Below the pieces are notes generated by a model, which worked only from the letters and a program-made list of their open reading frames with translations, did not search any database and was not told where the DNA came from. Below are positions 1-10,073 of a stretch of DNA of 58,511 nt, one piece after another (position 1 is the first letter of the stretch; each line of letters starts with the position of its first letter). Origin of the DNA: Chloroflexota bacterium (lineage in GTDB: Bacteria; Chloroflexota; Dehalococcoidia; UBA2979); NCBI GenBank assembly GCA_009840945.1, contig VXMU01000129.1, positions 1 through 58,511 of the forward strand. The letters are read 5' to 3'. The translations under genes were made by a program, and so were the position numbers.

Positions 1-1992
<1,992 letters not shown>

Positions 1993-1996
<4 letters not shown>

Positions 1997-2841
1997 CCCC
2001 CGCCCGCGGCGGCACGACGAAGCGCTCGCGCACCGCGGGCCGCTCCCGCCGCAACGGTGACGACACCCCCCGCACCGCCGCCGACCTCCACGGCGGCATC
2101 GACGACTTCGACGACGAACAACCCCAGCTCCCTCCGTTCGACGCCGAGGATGGCGTCGCGGCGTTCCTCGACGCGCTGCGTGCGGGCGAGCCGTGGTACC
2201 CGGCGCTGCTCGCCGTGGTCGCGCGCTGGGTGACGCCGGAGGAGACCGTCGACGACGCGCGGTACCGCTACCTGCTGGGCGGCGAGGCGTTCGACTGGCG
2301 CCGCCTCGCCGAGCGCCTCCTCGACGCAGCGGGCGACCTCGTGCCCGCCGACGAGGCCGAGCGGCTGCTGTTCGAGGGCAAGCTCCCCACGGGCGAGGAC
2401 CCCTCGGAGGAGGCGTTCGCGCGCGCCATCGGGCGCGAGAAGTACCGCGCGCACCTCAACTTCCAGTACGGGGTGACGGTCGAGGAGACGCTGCTGCTGC
2501 AGGCCGAGCAGGACCTGCACAAGGCGCGCCACCTGGAGGGCCCGCGCGGCGAGCCGGTCGACGTGGCGGCGTACGAACGGGTCTACGGCAGGACCTTCGC
2601 CGAGCTCTCGGCGGAGTACCGCATCGAGACCGGCGCGAGCCTGGGGTCGAACGTGAGCCAGGCGGAGCTGGCGGCGTTCACGTACTGGTGCTCGAAGTAC
2701 CGCTTCCGGTTGGCGGAGCCGGCGCGCGTCGCGTCCGACACTCGCAAGGCGCTGGCCCTGCTCTCACGCCTCGAGGCCGCCCGCGCGCCGCGCGAGCTCC
2801 GCATCCCCACGCCCCAGCCCGCCGAGATCATCGAGCTGTAG
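1993..2841 (+). CDS. Conserved hypothetical protein downstream of secA
   Basis: I do not recognise a named domain in this 282-residue protein. The start is taken as the GTG that overlaps the secA stop (GTGA), because the frame upstream is only a shadow of secA. The first 40 residues are basic and low-complexity ([16 protein letters not shown]), followed by an acidic stretch and a mostly helical domain with [19 protein letters not shown] and [23 protein letters not shown]. Similar proteins with an FDW..LAERL segment are, as I recall, found in Chloroflexota. There are no signal peptide or membrane segments. Coupling to secA may only reflect operon packing. Function unknown. Confidence 0.7.
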
Positions 2842-2999
2842 CCGTAGCCCCCGTCCAGGGCGGGATCGGCTCGCCCACTTCGAGCGCCTCACTGCGCCCA
2901 TGCGGCGACGCGGGCCCGGCCCGTGGATGCGAGCGCCGGCGGCGGCTGATAGACCCGGCGATCGGCCCCACCGCTCGGCGGGTCGGGGTGGCGCAGCGG

Positions 3000-3428
3000 C
3001 TAGTCGTCGCCCTCTTCGTCGTCGGACATCTGGTTGAGCTCGACGAAGACGTTGCCGTTGCTGAGCGGGTGCACCCACGCGCTGTTCGGCGACTCCTCCT
3101 CCAGCGTGACCGTCGCGCCCGCGTCCTGCGCGCGCTGCACGGCCTCGCCGATGTCCTCGACCTCCATGCCCACCAGGTAGAGGCCCTCGCCGTCCGGGTA
3201 GACCTCGCCCGAGCGCATGTCCATGAAGCGCTTGAGCGCCGACTCACTCTCGCCGGGCGAGACCAGCTCGAGCATATGGCCCTCGTCGGTGCCCATCATC
3301 ACGCCGCGGAAGCCCCACCGCTGCTCGAAGATCTCGCCGGTCTGCTTGAGCCCGAACATCGCCTCGTAACGCTTGATGCCCGCCTCGAGGTCGCGCACGG
3401 CCACGGAGAAGTACTGGAATTTCGGCAC
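3000..3428 (-). CDS. VOC (glyoxalase/bleomycin-resistance) family protein
   Basis: A 142-residue protein with two beta-alpha-beta-beta-beta units typical of the vicinal oxygen chelate fold: FQYFSVAVRDLEAGIKRYEA (residues 4-23) and YLVGMEVEDIGEAVQRAQDAG (84-104). Candidate metal-side residues lie in GHMLELVSP (50-58) and in WVHPLSNGNVFVELN (H120, E130). The frame is open far upstream, but the start is set at the GTG preceded by AAGGAGGT with 6-nt spacing, an excellent ribosome binding site. The C-terminus is acidic (DDEEGDD). VOC members include lyases, dioxygenases and binding proteins; the substrate cannot be told. It is divergent from the hydrolase at 3561. Confidence 0.85.
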   Translation of the reverse strand: MPKFQYFSVAVRDLEAGIKRYEAMFGLKQTGEIFEQRWGFRGVMMGTDEGHMLELVSPGESESALKRFMDMRSGEVYPDGEGLYLVGMEVEDIGEAVQRAQDAGATVTLEEESPNSAWVHPLSNGNVFVELNQMSDDEEGDD

Positions 3429-3560
3429 GGTCCACCTCCTTGATTCCGGTCTGCCGGTCGCGAGCATACCGCCACCGCGAACCGCGCGTCGCGAGGCCGC
3501 GCCGATGCGGTACGCTGCCAGCCACATCGAGCGGCCGCGAGGCCCACGAGGGAGCCGCAC

Positions 3561-4202
3561 ATGCCGCAACGCCGCGTGACCATCGAGAGCGACGGCGCCA
3601 GCCTCGAGGGCGTGGTGACCACTCCCGACGGTGCGGGCCCGTTCCCCGCGGTCGTGATCTGCCACCCGCACCCGCAGTACGGCGGCTCGATGCACAACAA
3701 CGTGGTGGCGGCCGTCGCCTCCAGCGTGGTCGCGCGCGGCATCGCCGCGGTGATGTTCAACTTCCGCGGCGTCGGCGGCTCCGACGGCGTGCCCGGCGAC
3801 CAGGGCGAGGCCCGCACCGACGCCACGACGGTGCTCGCCTACGCCGCCGCCCTCGACGACGTCGACGGCGACCGCGTGGGCCTCGCCGGCTACTCGTTCG
3901 GCGCGGGGACGGCGGTGGGTGTGGCGGGCGAGGGGCTGCCGGCGCTGGCGCTGGTCTCGCTGCCGCTGATGATGGCCGAGGGCGCCCACGACACCCTCGC
4001 CGCCTACAGCGGGCCGCTCCTGCTCATCTCGGGCAGCGAGGACGAGGGCAGCAACGAGGCCGGGCTGCAGGCCCTGGCCGAGTCGTGCGCGGGCGAGGCG
4101 ACCGTGCGCGTGGTCGCCGGGGCCGACCACTTCTGGTGGGGCGACGAGTACGCGATCGAGCAGGCGGTGGGGCCGTTCTTCGCCTCAGCCCTCGCGGGCT
4201 GA
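3561..4202 (+). CDS. Alpha/beta hydrolase (dienelactone-hydrolase-like)
   Basis: A 213-residue cytoplasmic alpha/beta hydrolase. Visible elements: the oxyanion-side motif HPHPQYGGSMHNN (residues 35-47), FRGVGGSDG (69-77), the nucleophile elbow GYSFGA with Ser112, a probable acid Asp161 in SGSEDEG and a probable catalytic His190 in ADHFWWGDE. The HPHP..GG..NNVV signature is typical of the COG2945-type subfamily of small hydrolases of unknown substrate. The ATG follows a short divergent region shared with the VOC gene. An epimerase gene follows after about 90 bp with its own strong ribosome binding site. Confidence 0.9.
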   Translation: MPQRRVTIESDGASLEGVVTTPDGAGPFPAVVICHPHPQYGGSMHNNVVAAVASSVVARGIAAVMFNFRGVGGSDGVPGDQGEARTDATTVLAYAAALDDVDGDRVGLAGYSFGAGTAVGVAGEGLPALALVSLPLMMAEGAHDTLAAYSGPLLLISGSEDEGSNEAGLQALAESCAGEATVRVVAGADHFWWGDEYAIEQAVGPFFASALAG

Positions 4203-4289
4203 GAGCAGGGGCCGTTCTTCGCGGGCGCCCTCGGCGCATAGCACGGACGCCGGAGAGAGACGGAACGCCGGAGACTCGAGGAGGTCACG

Positions 4290-5369
4290 ATGAAGGTGCT
4301 GGTGATGGGCGGGACGCGGTTCAACGGGCTCGCCCTGGTGCACGAGCTGGTGCGCCACGGCCACGACGTCACGATCTTCAACCGCGGCCAGACCGAGGCG
4401 CAGCTGCCGCGCGGCGTGCGCCGCCTCTACGGCGACCGCACCGACCACGACGGCATGCGCGAGGTCTTCGCCGACGAGGAGTTCGACGCCATCCAGGACA
4501 TCTCCGGCTACACCCCGGAGGACGTCGAGATCATGGTCGACATCTTCCGCGGCCGGACCGGCCACTACATCTTCGCCAGCTCGACGGTGATCTACGCCGC
4601 CACGAAGGTGCTGCCGATCCGCGAGAGCTCGCCGGTGGACGGCACCGACCGCCAGTCCCAGTACGGCCTCGACAAGCTGGCCTGCGAGGCGATCCTGCTG
4701 CGCGAGCACCGCCAGCACGGCTTCCCGGCCACCATCGTGCCGTTCTCGATGGTCTTCGGGCCGCACAACATCATCCCGGTGCGCGAGCAGCGGATGTTCA
4801 GCCGCCTGCTGCAGGGCCGCCCCGTGATGATCCCCGGCGACGGCACCACGCTCAGCCAGATCGGCCACGTCGACGACGAGGCGAGCGCGCTGCGCATGCT
4901 GATGATGCAGCCGCAGACCTACGGCAAGCGCTACAACCTGACCGGCCGCGACTACTGGAGCGACGAGGGCTACGTCGACACCTTCGCCGACATCCTCGGC
5001 GTCGAGGCGGACAAGGTGTTCATCCCGGCGGAGACGATGGACGCCGTCTACGACGGCCAGATCCCGCTCGACGACGACCCGGAGGAGCCGGGCAACTTCG
5101 GCGCGGTGACCGCGCCCGCGAGCCAGCGCAACCTCCCGTACCTGCAACAGATGATCCAGCGCCTGGCGCCGTACATCCATCGCTGGAACGAGAGCACGGT
5201 CTTCTCGATCGAGCGCCTGCGCCGCGACATCGGCTGGGAGCCCGCCTACACGTTCCGCACCGCCGTCGAACAGACCTACGAGTGGTACCGCGCCGAGGGC
5301 CTCCACGAGTCCCTCGAGTTCGACTGGTCCTGGGAAGACCGTCTACTGGCGCGCTTGCGCGCCTCTTAG
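4290..5369 (+). CDS. NAD-dependent epimerase/dehydratase family protein
   Basis: A 359-residue extended SDR protein. The N-terminal nucleotide-binding motif is MGGTRFNG (residues 6-13), followed by FNRGQTE, which resembles the atypical CSP41-like branch rather than classical GalE (TGxxGxxG). The catalytic pair is YGLDK (Tyr125, Lys129). The middle contains VFGPHNIIPVREQRMFSRLL, and SQIGHVDDEASALRMLM is the usual post-active-site helix. The start ATG follows GAGGAGGTCACG, a strong Shine-Dalgarno. The substrate is probably a nucleotide sugar or related compound; it cannot be specified. A 450-base non-coding stretch follows. Confidence 0.88.
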   Translation: MKVLVMGGTRFNGLALVHELVRHGHDVTIFNRGQTEAQLPRGVRRLYGDRTDHDGMREVFADEEFDAIQDISGYTPEDVEIMVDIFRGRTGHYIFASSTVIYAATKVLPIRESSPVDGTDRQSQYGLDKLACEAILLREHRQHGFPATIVPFSMVFGPHNIIPVREQRMFSRLLQGRPVMIPGDGTTLSQIGHVDDEASALRMLMMQPQTYGKRYNLTGRDYWSDEGYVDTFADILGVEADKVFIPAETMDAVYDGQIPLDDDPEEPGNFGAVTAPASQRNLPYLQQMIQRLAPYIHRWNESTVFSIERLRRDIGWEPAYTFRTAVEQTYEWYRAEGLHESLEFDWSWEDRLLARLRAS

Positions 5370-5795
5370 CAGGAGCAGGGCAGGCCTTGCCGGAGCGGGC
5401 GAGGCTTGTGATCCGGGCCGCAGCGGCGTCGGCGGATCGTCCGGGCCTGCGTGTCGAGAGCGTCCGGAGCTTCGCGGCGCCGAAGAGGTCCCTTTCTGAT
5501 CCCCTCGCCCCCGCCCGCAGGGTATCCCCGCGTTGAGGAGAGTTGAGGTCTGCCTCGGCTCTCCGACAGGCCAGACTGCGGGGGAGAGGGTGAGGGTGGG
5601 GGGATCCGATCTTCCGGGTGCCAATGGCCATCAGGAGGCCTGCCGGACCCTCACCCCAACCCTCTCCCGCGGTGCGGGAGAGGGGGTCAGACTGCTCACC
5701 GCGGGCGCGACGCAGGTCCGTTATAACGGTCGATCACCGACGCTCTGACGTCACATGACTGTCGCCAAACACTGCTAGCAAGCCCACCAAGCTCC
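5370..5795. other. Non-coding region with repeat copies
   Basis: I see no supportable gene here. It holds two copies of the CCCTCACCC/GGGAGAGGG repeat (about 5579-5603 and 5646-5690) and a perfect 12-bp palindrome CCGTTATAACGG at 5718-5729 that could be a protein-binding site. Open frames here on either strand are GC-driven shadows. Confidence 0.6.
5579..5690. repeat. CCCTCACCC/GGGAGAGGG repeats, copies 1 and 2
   Basis: Two oppositely oriented copies: GGGGGAGAGGGTGAGGGTGG at 5579-5600, and ACCCTCACCCCAACCCTCTC followed by a GCGGGAGAGGG return arm at 5647-5690. The second can fold into a hairpin (CCCTCTCCCGC with GCGGGAGAGGG). The same unit recurs around 9738, 9879, 11161, 11209, 27129 and 36510, always between genes. 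Confidence 0.75.
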
Positions 5796-5819
5796 TGCAA
5801 AGAGGCGGCAGTGCCGCCT
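5796..5819 (-). terminator. Probable terminator of selC
   Basis: Read on the minus strand, the tRNA 3' end runs directly into AGGCGG-CACTG-CCGCCT followed by CTTTGC. This is a 6-bp GC stem with a short T-containing tail. It touches the CCA end of the tRNA. Confidence 0.5.
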
Positions 5820-5915
5820 GGCGGGAGTGCGTGGGGGTCGAACCCACCCGGGACTGCGACGCAGCCCCACAACGGTTTTGAAGACCGCGGGCGCCACCGG
5901 ACACCATCCACTCCC
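5819..5915 (-). tRNA. selC: tRNA-Sec (selenocysteine, anticodon UCA)
   Basis: A 97-nt tRNA with all hallmarks of bacterial tRNA-Sec. Acceptor arm: GGGAGTG pairs with CACTCCC, with discriminator G and encoded CCA; the eighth acceptor pair is a G-G mismatch. D-arm: a long 6-bp stem GGUGUC/GGCGCC around a 4-nt loop. Anticodon arm: GCGGU-CUUCAAA-ACCGU carrying UCA. Variable arm: very long and paired, GGGGCUGC/GCAGUCCC. T-arm: GUGGG-UUCGACC-CCCAC. It decodes UGA as Sec when an mRNA carries a SECIS element. No selA, selB or selD lies in the window. It supports the UGA-containing FTR gene at 10074-10517. Confidence 0.95.
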
Positions 5916-5921
5916 GCGTAG

Positions 5922-5927
5922 ATTCTA
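5922..5927 (-). promoter_or_regulatory. Possible -10 box of selC
   Basis: TAGAAT on the minus strand ends 6 nt before the tRNA 5' end, a good match to TATAAT in a GC-rich context. No convincing -35 box is seen at the usual distance. Confidence 0.35.
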
Positions 5928-6072
5928 CGGCCCTCGCCCTTGCGGGCGCCTCGAGGCACATCGGTCACCCGATCCGGTCCGATCAGGCCGCCACTAGCGA
6001 CCCCAAGATCGAGGGATCAACGGCAAGCAGTCGGAGCCGGATCACGGTCCCCACACCGCAAACGAGCCTCAG

Positions 6073-7119
6073 CTACTCGTGCGAGGAAAGAGGACACTGC
6101 CCGCAGCCGCCGCGGGAGCACCAGAGGTCCTGGAGGTGGAGCAGGCCCTGCGCGTGCTGGGCGCCCGAGCCCCGCGGGGGCGGGCCGAGGAGCGACGCGA
6201 GGGCGCGGGTGCGGCCGTACGGGCGGGGCGCGGGCCAGCGCTCCGCCAGGTCCGCGGTGGCGCGGGCGAGCGGGGCGTCGTCGTAGGCGGCGGCCGCGGC
6301 AGCCAGCAGGGGCAGGGCGGCATTCCAGCCCACCTCGGCGGCGCGGCCCGGCCCGACGGCGCCCTCGGAGTGGAACGCGCCGATCAGGACGCGGGGACGT
6401 GCGCCGCCGTCCAGTGCGAGCACGCGCAGGGCGCGCAGCACGTCCGGGGCGAGGGGCGCGGTGAGGCGCGCGGCGAGCGCGGCACGCTGAGCCAGCGTCT
6501 CGCGGCGGCGGCCGGCGCTGCCGAGCAGCGCGCCGTCCAGCAGCGCGTCCCACGCGCGGTCCCAACCGTGCGCGGCGGCCAGGTCCGCGGCGCGCCACGT
6601 GCGCTCCGCCAGCCGCCGGCGGCCCTCGGCGCGCACGAGCTCCGAGGTGGCCGCGGGCCCGCGCGCGAGCGCCGCGGCGGCGCAGGGCTCGGCTCCCGAG
6701 GGGCCGCGGCGGACCAGGCGTCGGAGCCGCGACGGGTCGTGGCCGAGCGCGGGGCCGACCTCGACGGTCGGCGCGCTGCCCCCACCCGGGAGGGGCTGAG
6801 GCGTGCCCCGCTCTGGCCGGTCGTCCCGCCAGACGAGGTGCAGCACCACGTCCGCGTAGGCCGGGTCATCGAGGTGGCCGTGGTGGACGAAGTCACTGGC
6901 GGCGAGGTGGACCTCGACGTCCCCGCAGAGCACGACGCCGGCGGGGCCGCCGAACGCCGCCTCGCGCACGTCGGGGCCGGGCCCGCGCCCGGCGCGCCCC
7001 GGGCGCAGCAGCGGCCACGGCAGCACGCCCTCCGGCACGCGCCCCAGCAGCCAGAGCGCGACCAGCTCCCGCTCCCGGAGCGGCGGAGCGTCCGCGGGCG
7101 TCCGGGCAGTGGCGACCAC
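6073..7119 (-). CDS. DUF2851 family protein
   Basis: About 348 residues if it starts at the GTG 4 nt after the stop of the upstream XRE gene. The frame stays open further upstream, but there it only shadows that gene. Features of the DUF2851 family: an N-terminal LWLLGRVPEGVLPWPLL segment, an acidic GDVEVHLAASDFVHHGHLDD block resembling a nuclease-like core, and the C-terminal cysteine signature QGLLHLQDLWCSRGGCGQC. The function of the family is not established. It probably forms a two-gene operon with the XRE regulator, so the regulator may control it. The start is uncertain because no strong ribosome binding site is visible. Confidence 0.82.
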   Translation of the reverse strand: MVATARTPADAPPLRERELVALWLLGRVPEGVLPWPLLRPGRAGRGPGPDVREAAFGGPAGVVLCGDVEVHLAASDFVHHGHLDDPAYADVVLHLVWRDDRPERGTPQPLPGGGSAPTVEVGPALGHDPSRLRRLVRRGPSGAEPCAAAALARGPAATSELVRAEGRRRLAERTWRAADLAAAHGWDRAWDALLDGALLGSAGRRRETLAQRAALAARLTAPLAPDVLRALRVLALDGGARPRVLIGAFHSEGAVGPGRAAEVGWNAALPLLAAAAAAYDDAPLARATADLAERWPAPRPYGRTRALASLLGPPPRGSGAQHAQGLLHLQDLWCSRGGCGQCPLSSHE

Positions 7120-7123
7120 GCCG

Positions 7124-7405
7124 CTACCCGCCCTCGTCCGTGCTGGGGGCGCCGATGTCGCTCGCGTCGTAGTAGCCGGCCTGCTCGGCCACGAGGTGGA
7201 GCAGGCGCTGGGCCATGCGCCGCGGTTGACGCGCGCCGGTCTCCCACTCGGAGACCGTCTGCTGGTTGGTGCCGAGGCGGTCCGCGAAGGCGGTCTGCGT
7301 CTCGCCCAGGTGGCGGCGCAGCCGGCGCACGCGCCGCCCGCTGGCCCACTCCGCCTCGTGGGCATCCTCGCCGCCCGCGTGGTACCGTCCCGCCTCTTCC
7401 GCCAT
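7124..7405 (-). CDS. XRE-family HTH transcriptional regulator
   Basis: A 93-residue DNA-binding protein. The helix-turn-helix is clear: RRHLGETQTAFADRLGTNQQ followed by TVSEWETGARQPRRMAQRLL, and then an amphipathic tail possibly for dimerisation. I start it at the second Met (7405), not at 7429, because the 7429 ATG lies inside an inverted repeat that looks like an operator. It lies just upstream of and close to the DUF2851 gene and is divergent from the groE operon. It is probably an autoregulated repressor of its own operon. Confidence 0.8.
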   Translation of the reverse strand: MAEEAGRYHAGGEDAHEAEWASGRRVRRLRRHLGETQTAFADRLGTNQQTVSEWETGARQPRRMAQRLLHLVAEQAGYYDASDIGAPSTDEGG

Positions 7406-7412
7406 GCGCTCC

Positions 7413-7436
7413 AGCGTACACGAATTCATGTACGCT
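7413..7436. promoter_or_regulatory. Inverted repeat, likely operator of the XRE regulator
   Basis: Perfect 8-bp arms AGCGTACA and TGTACGCT are separated by 8 bp, directly upstream of the XRE start chosen here. The size and symmetry fit a dimeric HTH repressor site, so autoregulation is inferred. Confidence 0.55.
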
Positions 7437-7465
7437 TCACACCGCCCCCTCGGGCGGACCCGGCG

Positions 7466-7492
7466 CTAGCACTCTCCCATATAGAGTGCTAA
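7466..7492. promoter_or_regulatory. CIRCE element (HrcA operator) of groES-groEL
   Basis: CTAGCACTC, 9 bp, then GAGTGCTAA. This matches the CIRCE consensus TTAGCACTC-N9-GAGTGCTAA with a single mismatch. It lies about 140 bp upstream of groES and predicts repression by HrcA, relieved on heat shock. A TATAGA hexamer inside the element may be the -10 box. Confidence 0.93.
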
Positions 7493-7631
7493 GCTACCGT
7501 TCGCCGCAGCGGTCCGGGCGTCAGCGCGCGTCCCCGCCGGCAAGCGAAGCGAGCACTCCGGTCGCGCTCCCGCCGAGTGGCGGCTCGCACCGGACCAGGC
7601 AGGCAAGACAGGCATGGGGAGGTAACCGAAC

Positions 7632-7931
7632 TTGGCAACGTCAGTCATCCCGCTCACCGATCACATCGTGCTGCAGTCCATCGAGGAGGAAGAGTTGACG
7701 GCCTCCGGGCTCGTCATCCCCGAGTCCGCCAAGGAGAAGCCGCAGCACGGCAGCGTCGTCGCCGTCGGCCCCGGCAAGATGAACGACGCCGGCGTCGTCG
7801 AGACCATCGACCTCGGCTCGGGTGACCGGGTGCTCTACCAGAAGTACACGGGCCAGGAGATCAACGTCGAGAACGAGGACTACATCATCATCCGCTTCCA
7901 GGATGTCCTCGCGAAGCTCGTCGACGGCTAG
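7632..7931 (+). CDS. groES: Co-chaperonin GroES
   Basis: A 99-residue Hsp10 that caps the GroEL ring. The start is TTG, preceded by GGGGAGGTAACC at proper spacing. The sequence shows IPLTDHIVLQ at the N-terminus, the mobile loop around EEEELTASGLVIPESAKEKP (14-33) and GSVVAVGPGK, and ends in DYIIIRFQDVLAKL. It is followed by groEL after 12 nt, forming the normal bicistronic operon under CIRCE control. Confidence 0.97.
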   Translation: MATSVIPLTDHIVLQSIEEEELTASGLVIPESAKEKPQHGSVVAVGPGKMNDAGVVETIDLGSGDRVLYQKYTGQEINVENEDYIIIRFQDVLAKLVDG

Positions 7932-7943
7932 GAGCAGCCACGC

Positions 7944-9635
7944 ATGCCCAACACCAAGGAGCTGAAGTTCGACGAGGAGGCGCGACACGCCCTGAAGGAC
8001 GGTGTCGACATCCTCGCGAACGCCGTCGGGGTGACGCTGGGGCCGCGCGGCCGCAACGTCGTGCTCGACAAGAACTACGGCCCGGCCGTCATCACCAAGG
8101 ACGGCGTCACGGTCGCCAAGGAGATCGAGCTCAAGGACCGCTTCGAGAACATGGGCGCGCAGCTCGTGAAGCAGGTGGCGGTCCGCACCAACGAGATGGC
8201 CGGTGACGGGACCACCACCGCCACCGTCCTCGCGCAGGCGATCTTCACCGACGGCATGCGCGTCATCGCCGCCGGCGCCAACCCGATGGCGATCCGCCGC
8301 GGCCTCGAGTACGGCCAGCGCGTCGTCACCGGCGAGCTGCGCGGGCTCGCCTCGCCCGTCGAGGGCAAGGACACCGTCGCCGCCGTGGCCGGCATCGCCG
8401 GCAACGACCGCCGCATCGGCGACCTCATCGCCGACGTGATGGAGAAGGTCGGCAAGGACGGCGTCATCACCGTCGAGGACGGCAAGTCCATCGACGACGA
8501 GACCGAGTTCGTCGACGGCCTCCAGATCGAGCACGGCTTCATCTCGCCGCACTTCATCACCAACCAGGAGCGCCAGGAGTCCGTCATCGAGGATGCGTAC
8601 CTCCTCGTCACCGACTACAAGTTCACGGCAGTGACCGACATCCTGCCGATCGTCGAGAAGGCGCTGCAGGTCACCAAGAACCTCGTCGTGCTCTGCGAGA
8701 ACTTCGAGGGCGAGGCGCTGCAGACGATGATCGTCAACAACGTGCGCGGCACGCTCGCCTTCCTCGCCGTGCGCGCGCCCTCGTTCGGCGACCGCCGCAA
8801 GGCCTCCCTCGAGGACATTGCGGCGCTCACCGGCGGCACGTTCCTCACCGCCGACATGGGCCGCAGCATCCAGGACGCGCAGATCGCCGACCTCGGCCGC
8901 GCCTACCGCGTGGTCTCGGACAAGTCGCGCACCACGATCATCGACGGCTACGGCTCCGACGAGGCCGTGCAGGCGCGCATCCGCCAGATCCGCGCCCAGA
9001 TCGAGGACGCCTCCTCCGAGTACGACCGCGAGAAGCTCCAGGAGCGCCTCGCGAAGCTCGCCGGCGGCGTGGCCGTCATCAAGGTGGGCGGCGCGACCGA
9101 GACCGAGGTGCGCGAGAAGAAGTTCCGCGTGGAGGACGCCCTCTCCGCCACCCGCTCCGCCGTCGAGGAGGGCGTGGTGCCGGGCGGCGGCGTCGCCTAC
9201 ATCCGCGTCCAGGAGGCGCTCGCCCGCGCCGCCGACGGGATGGAGGACCCCGAGGAAGAGGTGGGTGTCCGCATCCTCCAGCGGGCGCTGGAGTCCCCGC
9301 TGCGCAAGCTCGTCACCAACGCCGGGCTCGAGGGCTCGGTCGTCGTGGACGACGTGCGCAGCGCGGAGACGAACACCGGCTACGACGTCGCCCGCGGCGA
9401 GCTCGGCGACATGTACGACCTCGGCATCCTCGACCCGGTGAAGGTGTCGCGCGCCGCGCTGGAGAACGCCGTCTCCGTCGCCGCGCTGATGCTCACGACC
9501 GAGAGCCTGGTGGGCGAGGCGCCCGAGCCGCTCCGCCAGGGCCCGGAGGTCACCGCCGGCCTCGCCGACCCGGCCGCCATGGCCGGCGGCATGCCGGGCG
9601 GGATGCCCGGCGGCATGGGGATCCCCGGCATGTAG
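7944..9635 (+). CDS. groEL: Chaperonin GroEL
   Basis: A 563-residue Hsp60 that folds proteins in the GroES-capped cavity using ATP. Key sequences: [15 protein letters not shown] (residues 32-46), the ATP-binding GDGTTT (87-92 region), the hinge and apical segments EGMQ-equivalent [10 protein letters not shown], and [13 protein letters not shown] near the C-terminal equatorial domain. The tail is [12 protein letters not shown], the usual Gly-Met-rich end. The length is slightly above the E. coli protein (548). It is co-transcribed with groES, and a hairpin follows 25 nt after the stop. Confidence 0.98.
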   Translation: MPNTKELKFDEEARHALKDGVDILANAVGVTLGPRGRNVVLDKNYGPAVITKDGVTVAKEIELKDRFENMGAQLVKQVAVRTNEMAGDGTTTATVLAQAIFTDGMRVIAAGANPMAIRRGLEYGQRVVTGELRGLASPVEGKDTVAAVAGIAGNDRRIGDLIADVMEKVGKDGVITVEDGKSIDDETEFVDGLQIEHGFISPHFITNQERQESVIEDAYLLVTDYKFTAVTDILPIVEKALQVTKNLVVLCENFEGEALQTMIVNNVRGTLAFLAVRAPSFGDRRKASLEDIAALTGGTFLTADMGRSIQDAQIADLGRAYRVVSDKSRTTIIDGYGSDEAVQARIRQIRAQIEDASSEYDREKLQERLAKLAGGVAVIKVGGATETEVREKKFRVEDALSATRSAVEEGVVPGGGVAYIRVQEALARAADGMEDPEEEVGVRILQRALESPLRKLVTNAGLEGSVVVDDVRSAETNTGYDVARGELGDMYDLGILDPVKVSRAALENAVSVAALMLTTESLVGEAPEPLRQGPEVTAGLADPAAMAGGMPGGMPGGMGIPGM

Positions 9636-9660
9636 CCCTCTCGTCCCGACGAGAACACGC

Positions 9661-9690
9661 GACGGGCCGTCCTCACCGGGCGGCCCGTCT
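9661..9690 (+). terminator. Hairpin terminator after groEL
   Basis: A perfect 9-bp stem GACGGGCCG/CGGCCCGTC with an 11-nt loop begins 25 nt after the groEL stop. The following TGCTTGTG is only weakly T-rich, as is common in GC-rich genomes. Confidence 0.65.
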
Positions 9691-10073
9691 GCTTGTGGGG
9701 GAGCAGCCCCGGCGAAGGGACACGCGGCGACCTCCGGTCCCCTCTCCCCCCGGCGGGGCGAGAGGGTGAGGGTGAGGGGGCCTGCGGGGTGCGACCAGCC
9801 CTCGAGGCGCCAGCCGGACTCTGATCCCGCGGGGGTCTGCGTGCACCGGGTACGTGTGGCGTATCGAGCAGCTCAGCCGGACCCTCACCCCCGCCCTCTC
9901 CCAGGGGGAGAGGGGGTCAGAGCGCCCCTTCGGGGCGGCAGAAGGAGCGGAGCGGGAGAGGGGGCCGCAGCGCCTCTTCGGGGCGGCGGACACCTCGCCC
10001 TGGCAGGGCCCCACGGGGGTGCGTGATACCCTGTCGCCATCAGCAGAGGTCACAACGGGCGGGAGCCAGACAC
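9691..10073. other. Non-coding region with repeat copies 3 and 4
   Basis: No gene is supported between the groEL terminator and the FTR gene. The region contains two repeat copies and a duplicated CCTTCGGGGCGGC-like segment (about 9922-9937 and 9973-9990). The upstream extension of the FTR frame to GTG 10023 is probably not translated. Confidence 0.5.
9738..9920. repeat. CCCTCACCC/GGGAGAGGG repeats, copies 3 and 4
   Basis: Copy 3 (about 9738-9780) reads CCCCTCTCCCCCC then GGGGCGAGAGGGTGAGGGTGA. Copy 4 (about 9879-9920) reads GGACCCTCACCCCCGCCCTC followed by a GGGGGAGAGGGGGTCAG return arm. They lie in opposite orientation, about 100 bp apart. Confidence 0.75.

Noticed and set aside
3429..4130. 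Upstream extension of the VOC protein to 376 codons
   Set aside because: It runs antisense to the hydrolase gene, is low-complexity, and a strong ribosome binding site marks the internal GTG start.
3440..5536. A 698-codon open frame on the + strand overlapping the hydrolase and epimerase genes
   Set aside because: It is Arg/Gly/Pro-rich and repetitive, as expected of an out-of-frame shadow in GC-rich DNA. The two recognised proteins occupy the other frame.
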